Shown piece after piece: positions 6,336 through 13,100 of a stretch of 13,786 bases of DNA. A program made the position numbers and the translations under genes. The stretch is from an uncultured bacterium (GTDB taxonomy: Bacteria; Chloroflexota; Anaerolineae; JACIWP01), in assembly GCA_903872005.1 (NCBI GenBank), contig CAIQJD010000689.1, forward strand, positions 1 to 13,786, given 5' to 3'. The notes under the pieces are model-generated. The model made no database searches, was not told the DNA's origin, and was given only the letters and a program-made list of their open reading frames with translations. The first letter of the stretch is position 1. Each line of letters opens with the position of its first letter.

Positions 6336-8063
6336 ATGAAGAAGTCGCGTCGTTGGGCGAGTCTTGTGCTGGCCGTCGCGCTGGCGCTCCTTGTCGCCGG
6401 CCCGATCGCGGCCGCCGGCGCGCCGGTGATCACGCAGGTGGACGCTCAGGTCACGGTGCTGAACGATGGCAAGCTGGACATCAAGTACACGTTGACCTTT
6501 CGCGAGACGGAGCCGCGCGACCGCATCACGACCCTCGGCCCGCTGGACGCCGGCCACGAAGTGATGGCCGCCAGCATCAGCGGGCCGGCCGGCCAGCGTA
6601 GTGTGGCTTTGCAATCGAAGGGCGGCGGCTTTTATACCGTGCCCTTCGGCTTCAACACGCAAGTCGGCCAGACATACAACGTCCTGGTGCACTACAAGGT
6701 GGATCGGGCGCTGGATGCGACCAGGATTGATGGCGTGGATTACCGCGTCCTGGCCTGGGCGCCGGTGCAGTGGAGCCTGCCCATCGGCGAACAGATCGTG
6801 CGTTTCATCACGCCCATCGAGCTGCCGGCCGAGATCAAGCAGCCCGAACAGGTGACGCAGGAAGTGGTCAATCGCACCGCGCTGGTATCCGATGAGGGCA
6901 ACGTCAAGTCCTTCGACCGCTGGGTCTATTACCCTACGCCCGACGAGACGACCGGCAAGGTCTGGCTCTCTATCTATGTCTCGAAGAAGGACGTGCCATC
7001 GGACTATCACTTCACGCCGCGCGTCTATCTGCCGGCGCAGGTCTTCGCGCCGGTTCCCACGCCGGCGGCCGGCGCGGCCACGCCGCGGTCCGATGCCTTC
7101 ACGCCGGTCGAGCAGCCCACCCCGACGCCGAGCAAGCCGATTGGGCCGATCCTGCTGGTCTTCCTGGTAGGCGGCGTGGCGCTGGCCGGCGGCATCCTGG
7201 CCGTCACGATGCGTCGCACCGCGCCACGCAAGCTGCCGGAGTATCAGTACCAGGCGCCGGAGATTGAGATTGAGACGTTCAATCAAGCCGGCGTCGTGCC
7301 GGACCTGGACGCCATCGAGGCGGCCTTGTATATCGGTAACACAGTCAAGGCGCTGACGCTGGTCATTCTCTCCCTATCGCAACGCGGCATCCTCACGGTG
7401 CTGAACAATCGCCCGCTGCAACTCGAAGTGACCAACGCGCAAGGTGAGCTGGCGGACTACGAGCGCGCCCTGGTCGAGGGCATCGCCGACGATGGCACGC
7501 TGCCGCAGGCGACCATTGACAAAGTGATGCAGATCCTCTCCGCGCGCCTGCAAAAGAAGGTCTGGAACGCCGACCCCGAACAAACCCGCCGTACGGTGAC
7601 CGAACGCGCCGAGACGGCCTGGGATACCTACAGTCGCCTGCCGGCGCCGGAGCGCCGCGCCTACGAGCGTGACCATGCGCCGTGGATCATCCTGGCGCCG
7701 AGCTATCACGGACAGCCGGCCGCCGCGCCGGCCGGCGACCTGATGCAGAGTGTGCGCGAATCGCCCCTGACAGCCTCCGCGGATCGGGCCGCCGGCGTCA
7801 TGGAAGGCGTGGCCGACCGCGTGGCGCGCCGCGCCGAGACCATCGCCGTTGGCGCAACCGGCGTGGCGGACAAGGCGCTGGCAGCGGCCGGCTACGATGC
7901 GTGCCATTCGGCCTGCCACAGCGCTTGCCATTCGGCTTGCGTGCACGATGCGTGCCATTCGGCCTGCGTCCATTCCAACTGCCATTCGGCGTGCCACTCG
8001 GCCTGCAACTGCCATTCGGCCTGTCACAGCGCCTGCCATAGCGCCTGCGTCAGCGGATTCTGA
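6336..8063 (+). CDS. DUF2207-like membrane protein with a C-terminal Cys/His (CHSA) repeat tail; candidate rSAM substrate
   Basis: The 575-residue protein has a Sec signal peptide (1-28, basic start, hydrophobic core, AAA|GA-like site). An extracytoplasmic beta-rich domain (about 30-235) resembles the N-terminal part of DUF2207 proteins. A Pro/Thr/Ala linker (about 240-268) leads to one transmembrane helix (about 269-292). The cytosolic part begins with a winged-helix-like segment (about 325-370) and a helical region (380-450), followed by a low-complexity stretch. The last 53 residues (523-575) are nine CHSA units with CVHDA, CVHSN and CN interruptions: 13 Cys, 11 His, ending CVSGF. If the topology is right, the tail faces the cytosol, where the adjacent nitroreductase and radical SAM enzyme could act on it. 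Metal binding by an unmodified tail is the main alternative. GGAGGTG (6324-6330) precedes the ATG by five bases. Confidence 0.85.
   Translation: MKKSRRWASLVLAVALALLVAGPIAAAGAPVITQVDAQVTVLNDGKLDIKYTLTFRETEPRDRITTLGPLDAGHEVMAASISGPAGQRSVALQSKGGGFYTVPFGFNTQVGQTYNVLVHYKVDRALDATRIDGVDYRVLAWAPVQWSLPIGEQIVRFITPIELPAEIKQPEQVTQEVVNRTALVSDEGNVKSFDRWVYYPTPDETTGKVWLSIYVSKKDVPSDYHFTPRVYLPAQVFAPVPTPAAGAATPRSDAFTPVEQPTPTPSKPIGPILLVFLVGGVALAGGILAVTMRRTAPRKLPEYQYQAPEIEIETFNQAGVVPDLDAIEAALYIGNTVKALTLVILSLSQRGILTVLNNRPLQLEVTNAQGELADYERALVEGIADDGTLPQATIDKVMQILSARLQKKVWNADPEQTRRTVTERAETAWDTYSRLPAPERRAYERDHAPWIILAPSYHGQPAAAPAGDLMQSVRESPLTASADRAAGVMEGVADRVARRAETIAVGATGVADKALAAAGYDACHSACHSACHSACVHDACHSACVHSNCHSACHSACNCHSACHSACHSACVSGF
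7902..8060 (+). repeat. Coding tandem repeat for the CHSA tail
   Basis: The basic 12-base unit is TGC-CAT-TCG-GCC and the nine CHSA copies are degenerate. Ser is written TCG in six units and AGC in three, His is CAT or CAC, Ala uses three codons, and one Cys is TGT. TCG and AGC cannot interconvert by one base change. The array is therefore not a fresh slippage product, and the peptide sequence appears to have been kept by selection or rebuilt in blocks. Units are interrupted at three places by CVHDA, CVHSN and CN. Confidence 0.9.
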
Positions 8064-8064
8064 C

Positions 8065-8646
8065 GTGATTACCGATCTGCTGCGGACGCGCTTCAGCGCC
8101 CGCGCCTTTCAGGATCGGCCGATCCCTGCGGCGGTCTTGCGCGATATTCTGGAGGCCGGCCGGCTGTCGCCTTCGGGCGGCAACGAACAGCCGTGGCGCT
8201 TCGGCGTCGTCACGGCCCCGGCGTTGTTGGCGCAGATTGCCGAGATCGCTTATGGGCAAAGCTGGTTGGCGCGCGCGCCACTGCTGGTTGTCCTATGTGT
8301 GGAATGTGTGGAAGATGCCCGGGGCGGCCGCGAGATACAGCGCCAGCGCTTCCCAGAGTATGCCGAGGCGCTCAGCCGGCTCGATCAGGAGTTCTACTGG
8401 GCGTTGAACCAGGAAGAGCATCAGACCAAGATCGCCGGCGCGCACATGGCGCTGGCGGCATGGGAGCATGGCGTCGCCTCGTGTTGGGTCTCGCGTTTCG
8501 ACGTCTATCGGCTGGAGCGGCTCCTGCGCTTGCCGCCGGCGCTCCTGCCGGCCGAACTGCTGGCCTTCGGCTATCCGGCGCAGACGCGCCCACCGAAACC
8601 GAAGAAGGCGCTGGATACGTTGGTCTTCATGGACAAGTTGGAGTGA
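8065..8646 (+). CDS. Nitroreductase-family flavoprotein
   Basis: The 193-residue protein matches FMN-dependent nitroreductases. It has an N-terminal LLRTRFSARAFQDRPIP segment with the Arg residues that contact FMN phosphate, then LSPSGGNEQPWRF (34-46), a central helix with HMALAAWEHGVASCWV (127-142), and a C-terminal LLAFGYPAQ segment. Family members use NAD(P)H to reduce nitro compounds, quinones or flavins; a branch oxidises azolines in peptide natural products. The start is GTG at 8065, one base after the preceding stop (TGA-C-GTG), with no clear ribosome site, so it is probably translated by coupling. The frame's upstream extension lies in the CHSA repeat in another frame. Placement between the repeat protein and the radical SAM gene suggests a role in the same modification or in electron supply. 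Confidence 0.88.
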   Translation: MITDLLRTRFSARAFQDRPIPAAVLRDILEAGRLSPSGGNEQPWRFGVVTAPALLAQIAEIAYGQSWLARAPLLVVLCVECVEDARGGREIQRQRFPEYAEALSRLDQEFYWALNQEEHQTKIAGAHMALAAWEHGVASCWVSRFDVYRLERLLRLPPALLPAELLAFGYPAQTRPPKPKKALDTLVFMDKLE

Positions 8647-8650
8647 GCGG

Positions 8651-10048
8651 ATGCGCGACATGGATGATCTGAACCAATTCGCCCGCAATCTCATCGAGAG
8701 TACGCGCGACTACGTCTTCATCCGGCCGGAAGATCGCGTCCTCATCCTGCGCCCAAATCAGTTGCATCACTTGAACGAGACGGCGACCTGGATGCTCCAG
8801 GCGCTCTACGCACAGGAGCAGGTGGACGCCGGCGCGGTGGTTTCGGCCGCCGCAGAACGCTATGGCGTCCCGCCGGCGCAGGTCGAGGCCGATCTGGAGA
8901 AGCTCCTGGCGAGCGTGGCGCTGCTGCTAAACAATCGCACCGATTGCGCGCCGGCCATCCGCGTCACATCCTTCGGCAGCCATCAGCGCCTCTATCCGGT
9001 GCTCTCCGAGATCGCGCTGACGTATCGCTGCCAGAATCGCTGCTTCTTCTGCTATGCCAGCGCGCCAGAGCGGGGCCGTGATGTGCCGGAGATGACGACG
9101 GAGCAGGTCTGCCAGATTATTGACGCCATCATGGATCAGGCGCATGTCCCCACGGTCTCGTTCACCGGCGGCGAGCCGACCCTGCGCGGCGATCTGCCGG
9201 CGCTGATCGCTTACGCGCGCCGGCGTGGTCTCCGCACGAACCTGATCACCAATGGCATTGCTTGCGCCGAGGCGGCTTACGTCCAGCAGTTGGCCGAGGC
9301 CGGCCTGCACTCGGCGCAAGTCAGCCTGGAGGCCGGCTGCGCCGAGCTGCATGATGACGTGGTGGGCCATGCCGGCGCCTTCGAGCGCAGCATCGCCGGC
9401 GTACGCAATCTGCGCGCGACCGGCATTCACACGCATACCAATACCACGTTGAATCGTCGCAATCGCGGCGCGCTGCCGGCGCTGCTGGATCAGATCGTCG
9501 CATTGGGCAGCACGTACTTCTCGATGAACATGGTCATCCGCACCGGCGACGCGGCCGGCCGCGAGGACATCACCTATCGCGAGATCGGCGCGCTCATTGA
9601 GGAGGCGCAACGGGAGGCCGATGCGCGCGGCCTGCGCTTCGTCTGGTACTCGCCGATCCCCTATTGCCTGTTCAATCCGCCGGCGCATGGCCTCGGCTCG
9701 CAATCGTGCGCTGCCGCCGATGGGTTGCTCTCCATTGCGCCGGACGGCGGCGTGTTGCCCTGTTCCAGCTTTGAGCAGAGCATCGGCAATTTGCTGACGG
9801 AATCCTTTGAGGCGATCTGGGGCCGGCGTTCGGCGCGCTATTGGCGCAACAAAGAGTTCTTGCCGCCAGGCTGCCGGGAATGCGATATGGCCGCATTGTG
9901 TTGTGGGGCCTGCCCGCTCTATTGGGATGAGCGCGGCTCGTTTGATGAATTGGCCGGCCATGCGCGGCCGGCGGGGCTGTTGGCGCGGGCGGCATGGCGC
10001 GCCCGCCGGCGTCTGGTCGGCCAGGTCAAGGGCGTGGGCGTCGGCTGA
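8651..10048 (+). CDS. Radical SAM/SPASM protein with N-terminal PqqD-like domain
   Basis: The 465-residue protein has three parts. Residues about 20-95 (YVFIRPEDRVLILRP, then LHHLNETATWMLQAL, then a V-x-A-x-x-Y-G helix) look like PqqD, the peptide-binding RiPP recognition fold. Residues about 118-330 form the radical SAM core with C127, C131 and C134 (CxxxCxxC) and FTGGEPTLRG (171-180). The C-terminus is a SPASM domain with C353, C371 (PDGGVLPC), the GN-LTESFEAIW signature, C408, C411, C417/C418 and C421 (GACP), which should hold auxiliary [4Fe-4S] clusters. Enzymes of this architecture install radical-derived bonds in ribosomal peptides, often at Cys. ATG 8651 has GGAG seven bases upstream and lies four bases after the nitroreductase stop. 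The likely substrate is the CHSA tail encoded two genes upstream. Confidence 0.92.
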   Translation: MRDMDDLNQFARNLIESTRDYVFIRPEDRVLILRPNQLHHLNETATWMLQALYAQEQVDAGAVVSAAAERYGVPPAQVEADLEKLLASVALLLNNRTDCAPAIRVTSFGSHQRLYPVLSEIALTYRCQNRCFFCYASAPERGRDVPEMTTEQVCQIIDAIMDQAHVPTVSFTGGEPTLRGDLPALIAYARRRGLRTNLITNGIACAEAAYVQQLAEAGLHSAQVSLEAGCAELHDDVVGHAGAFERSIAGVRNLRATGIHTHTNTTLNRRNRGALPALLDQIVALGSTYFSMNMVIRTGDAAGREDITYREIGALIEEAQREADARGLRFVWYSPIPYCLFNPPAHGLGSQSCAAADGLLSIAPDGGVLPCSSFEQSIGNLLTESFEAIWGRRSARYWRNKEFLPPGCRECDMAALCCGACPLYWDERGSFDELAGHARPAGLLARAAWRARRRLVGQVKGVGVG

Positions 10049-10076
10049 GCCGGCCGGCGTGCCCGAGGAGGCGGAA

Positions 10077-11330
10077 ATGGCGCAAGAGCAGTCTGCGGAG
10101 CGATTGCGTCCGCGTCGCGTGCGCGCAGGGATACAAGGGGGAGATATGGCGCAGAGCGTTTCGGTGGAGCAGTTGGCGAAGTACTTGACGGAGCAGGTCA
10201 AGCAGATTCAGGATCTCGAAAAAGAAGTGGATGAGATTCAAGTCGGTTTCAATGCGGCTTACGCCGGCTTCAAGACCGAGCATGATGCCACCCTGGCAAC
10301 GTTGACCGACGCGGTCCTCGCGCAATATGACGCTATCCTGCCGGCCTTGCGGAAACGCATCGGCGATCAGGCCGATCTGGAGGGGCAGCGTATCTCTGAC
10401 CGGCGCAAGGCGCTGCGCGAGCAGGAGATCCCCCAGGCGCGCCAGGAACTTGACACGCGCCAGCGCGCGGCGCGCGAGGCCGATGCGGCGCGCGCCAAAC
10501 GCAACCCGTTGCTGGACAAGCGTGAGGAGAAGGCGAAGGCGACGCTGGCCGATTTGACCGCGCAACTGGAGAAGCGGAACGCCGACATCGGGCAGGCCGG
10601 CCGGGGCCTGGGCTTCGTGACCCGCTATGGCCGCATCATCAAGCTGGATCAGGAGCGCAACCGCATCATCGGGCAGATGGAGGCGACGCGCAAGCAGATC
10701 AATGACGCGCGCGTCGAATGGAAAGATGTGGTGAAAGCCAATGAGGCTGAAGAGACGCGGCTGCAAAACGAATGGCAGTCGCTTCAGGTGCAGGTCGCGG
10801 AACTCCAGGCCGAATTGGACTATTTGGATGATGCGCGCGCCCGGGATGCCCTGACCCGCCGGCGCGCTGTCCGTGCCGTCCTCGATGCCATCACCGACCC
10901 GGCGCTCTATCCCGATGGCCTGTTGCACGATGAAGTGCAGCAGATGATCCGGCTCAACATTCAGACCGATAACCTGCAGCGGGGATTGGGCGCAGTGGCC
11001 GGCTTCATTGGCTTGCTGCGCGGCGTCGCCCAGGGCTTCGGCAGTTTCCTGGCGAGCGCCGAGGCGATCTTGAAAGAGCAGAGTATGCACTCGGCCTATC
11101 TGAGCCGGGTGAGCGTGCAGATCCCGCCGTCGGTCGTGGCGTTCAATGAGCAGTGGCCGGCGCTGCGCCAGCAGGTGCAGGATGAGGCGCGCTTGAGCAA
11201 GTACCCGCTAGAATTCGTGGCCGCCATTCAGCCGTCCCTGGACGGCGGCCTCGCGCAGAAATCCATCGAGGCCATGTTCAACGCGCTGGCAGAGGAGTTA
11301 AAGCGCGCCACGCGCGGCTGGAAGGGATGA
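10077..11330 (+). CDS. Coiled-coil protein of unknown function
   Basis: The protein is 417 residues from this start. From about residue 24 to 270 it is dominated by charged heptad-like sequence (KQIQDLEKEVDEIQ, then long KR/E-rich helices), consistent with an extended coiled coil. The C-terminal third is helical with an uncharged stretch (LGAVAGFIGLLRGVAQGFGSFL) that may pack against a membrane or another subunit. No catalytic motif or known domain is recognised. Two starts are plausible: ATG 10077 with AGGAGG five bases upstream, and ATG 10146 (MAQSVSVEQL) with AAGGGG five bases upstream, giving 394 residues. The first 23 residues of the longer form are basic and lie outside the coiled coil. 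The gene follows the radical SAM gene by 28 bases, so cotranscription is likely, but a functional link is unproven. Confidence 0.82.
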   Translation: MAQEQSAERLRPRRVRAGIQGGDMAQSVSVEQLAKYLTEQVKQIQDLEKEVDEIQVGFNAAYAGFKTEHDATLATLTDAVLAQYDAILPALRKRIGDQADLEGQRISDRRKALREQEIPQARQELDTRQRAAREADAARAKRNPLLDKREEKAKATLADLTAQLEKRNADIGQAGRGLGFVTRYGRIIKLDQERNRIIGQMEATRKQINDARVEWKDVVKANEAEETRLQNEWQSLQVQVAELQAELDYLDDARARDALTRRRAVRAVLDAITDPALYPDGLLHDEVQQMIRLNIQTDNLQRGLGAVAGFIGLLRGVAQGFGSFLASAEAILKEQSMHSAYLSRVSVQIPPSVVAFNEQWPALRQQVQDEARLSKYPLEFVAAIQPSLDGGLAQKSIEAMFNALAEELKRATRGWKG

Positions 11331-11371
11331 TGGCGGGGCGCATACGGCCCACGGGCAAGGAGGGATCATTC

Positions 11372-11869
11372 ATGCGTAACAAGACGATGGCTTACGTCGC
11401 GCTGATTGCGGCGATCGCGCTGCTGGCCGGCGGGTTGCTCTTCCTGTGCGCGGCGACGCGCGCGCCGGGCCGGCTCTGGTTGGCCCTGGCGCTCCTGGTT
11501 CTGGGCGTGGTCCTGGCTGCCTGGGCTGGCATGACGCTGCGCCGGCAGCGCGACCTCGATCCGGAGCGCGTCGCGGAGCGCGTCGTGGAGTTGGTGCGCC
11601 GGCGCGGCGACGACGAGATCACCGAAGCCGACATCATCGGCTCCCTGGGCGTGCCGGCCGAGACGGCGCAACAGGCGGTGGGCGTGCTGGCCGGCCGGCA
11701 ACTGATCGAGCGCCAGCGGCGCGGCGACCGCGATGTCCTGGTCTTTCCGCAATTGCGGGCCAGCAAAGTCGTGCGCCGTTGCCCCTATTGCGGCAGCGCG
11801 TTCAGCGTCAAGACGCCGCTGCACAAATGCCCCAACTGCGGCGCGACGCTGGAAGTAGGCAAGGATTGA
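11372..11869 (+). CDS. Two-TM membrane protein with winged-helix and zinc-ribbon domains
   Basis: The 165-residue protein has two transmembrane helices (about 7-27 and 33-54). A winged-helix-like segment follows (about 63-125) with RVVELVRRRGDDEITEADIIGSLGVP and a basic wing around RQRRGDR. The C-terminus is a zinc ribbon, CPYC (137-140) and CPNC (153-156). Both termini should be cytosolic. The helix-turn-helix may bind DNA or protein; membrane-bound winged-helix/zinc-ribbon proteins of this kind are uncharacterised. The start at 11372 is chosen for AAGGAGG (11357-11363) eight bases upstream; the ATG at 11327 overlapping the previous stop would add 15 polar residues. It lies 41 bases after the coiled-coil gene and 19 before recF. 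Confidence 0.85.
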   Translation: MRNKTMAYVALIAAIALLAGGLLFLCAATRAPGRLWLALALLVLGVVLAAWAGMTLRRQRDLDPERVAERVVELVRRRGDDEITEADIIGSLGVPAETAQQAVGVLAGRQLIERQRRGDRDVLVFPQLRASKVVRRCPYCGSAFSVKTPLHKCPNCGATLEVGKD

Positions 11870-11888
11870 GGCGCAAGGCTGAGCGGCC

Positions 11889-13100
11889 GTGTATTTACGC
11901 CGGCTGACGCTGACCAACTATCGCAACTATCGCCAGTTGGATCTGGAGTTTCCGCGCGCCCTGACCCTCTTTCAAGGGTTGAACGCGCAGGGCAAGACGA
12001 ATCTGCTGGAAGCGGTCTACTTTCTGGCGACCAGCCGCTCGCCCCAGGCCCGCGCTGACCGGCAGGTGATCCGCTGGGAGGTGGAGCATGAGCCGCTCCC
12101 CTTTGCCCGGCTGACGGCGCAGGTGGAGAAAGCCGGCCGCCTGCTGCGCCTGGAAGTCACGGTCGCGCCGGCCGGCGAACCCAATGGCAGCCTGACCTTC
12201 CGCAAGCAAATCCGCATCAACGGCGTGCCGCGCCGCGCCCTGGACCTGGTGGGCGAGATGAAGGTCGTCCTCTTCTTGCCGCAGGACATTGACCTGGTGG
12301 CCGGCGCGCCGGCGGGCCGCCGGCATTTCCTGGATGTCGCCCTGTGTCAGATAGACCGCGCCTACTGCGATCATCTTTCGGGCTACAATCAGGTCTTGTT
12401 GCGGCGCAATCATCTGCTGCGCCAGTTGAAAGAGCGCGGCGGCGACCAGGAGCAGTTGCCCTTTTGGGATCAACAGTTGGCCGGCCACGCCGGCTACGTG
12501 GTAACGCGTCGGCGTGAGGCCGTGGACTATTTGGCCGGCGCGGCCACGCGTATCCACGAACAGCTCAGCGGCGGCTATGAGGCGTTGGAGTGCTACTATG
12601 CGCCCAGCCTGTGGCCGACGGCCGACCGCTTGCGGCCGATCCCGGCCGGCGCGGACGAAGTCGCCGCCCAGTATCGCACGCGCTGGCGAGCGACGCGCGC
12701 GAGAGAGATTGACGCCGGCGCGACTCTCATTGGCCCGCATCGCGATGATCTACACTTCCGCGTGCGTGAGCATGACCTGCAACAGTATGGCTCGCGCGGC
12801 CAGCAGCGCACGGCGGCCATGTCCCTGAAGCTGGCCGAGGTCGAGCTGATGCAAGCGCAGACCGGCGAGCGCCCCATCCTCCTGCTGGACGACGTGATGT
12901 CCGAGCTGGATGAGGGCCGGCGCGCCTATCTGGCGCGTCTGTTAGAGAGCGCCGAGCAGGCGTTGGTGACGACGACTGATCTGGCCGACTTCGCGCCGGC
13001 CTTTCTGGCCCAGGCCAATGTCTGGCATGTCATGGATGGCAGCATGACTGCCGACGCGTCGGCCGAGCCGGCCGCCTGCGCCGGCGCAGATGCGGCATGA
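11889..13100 (+). CDS. recF: DNA replication/repair protein RecF
   Basis: The 403-residue protein has the SMC-like ABC ATPase layout of RecF. This protein binds gapped DNA and, with RecO and RecR, loads RecA. It opens with the family pattern LTLTNYRNYRQLDLEF, then Walker A GLNAQGKTN (30-38), FLPQDIDLVAGAPAGRRHFLD (RecF-specific, split over 129-149), GPHRDDL (282-288), the ABC signature region YGSRGQQRT (300-308) and Walker B ILLLDDVMSELD (330-341). The start is GTG at 11889, the only start that leaves the first beta strand intact; the ribosome site is weak (GAGCGG). The Ala-rich tail after about residue 385 is unusual but harmless-looking. It is not next to dnaA, dnaN or gyrB here, and its stop overlaps the following gene by four bases. 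Confidence 0.95.
   Translation: MYLRRLTLTNYRNYRQLDLEFPRALTLFQGLNAQGKTNLLEAVYFLATSRSPQARADRQVIRWEVEHEPLPFARLTAQVEKAGRLLRLEVTVAPAGEPNGSLTFRKQIRINGVPRRALDLVGEMKVVLFLPQDIDLVAGAPAGRRHFLDVALCQIDRAYCDHLSGYNQVLLRRNHLLRQLKERGGDQEQLPFWDQQLAGHAGYVVTRRREAVDYLAGAATRIHEQLSGGYEALECYYAPSLWPTADRLRPIPAGADEVAAQYRTRWRATRAREIDAGATLIGPHRDDLHFRVREHDLQQYGSRGQQRTAAMSLKLAEVELMQAQTGERPILLLDDVMSELDEGRRAYLARLLESAEQALVTTTDLADFAPAFLAQANVWHVMDGSMTADASAEPAACAGADAA

Noticed and set aside
6234..7286. 350-codon minus-strand open frame opposite the DUF2207-like gene
   Set aside because: Low-quality Arg/Gly/His-rich sequence with no motif, against a plus-strand gene with signal peptide and transmembrane helix.
7374..8039. Minus-strand open frame with a repetitive Met-Ala/Arg-rich N-terminus
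   Set aside because: It is the antisense reading of the CHSA repeat gene. It has no ribosome site and its repeats are a by-product of the coding repeat.
7902..8060. Regular short repeats that could suggest a CRISPR array or satellite
   Set aside because: The unit is 12 bases, in frame, without unique spacers, and encodes CHSA within a long open frame that has a signal peptide and transmembrane helix upstream.
8927..10201. 424-codon minus-strand open frame opposite the radical SAM gene
   Set aside because: The plus-strand frame carries every radical SAM and SPASM motif. The antisense frame is Arg/Ala-rich, shows no domain, and is open only because of high GC.
10026..11090. 354-codon minus-strand open frame opposite the coiled-coil gene
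   Set aside because: Its Leu/Gln/Arg-rich composition mirrors the charged helices of the plus-strand coiled coil; no ribosome site or domain is seen.
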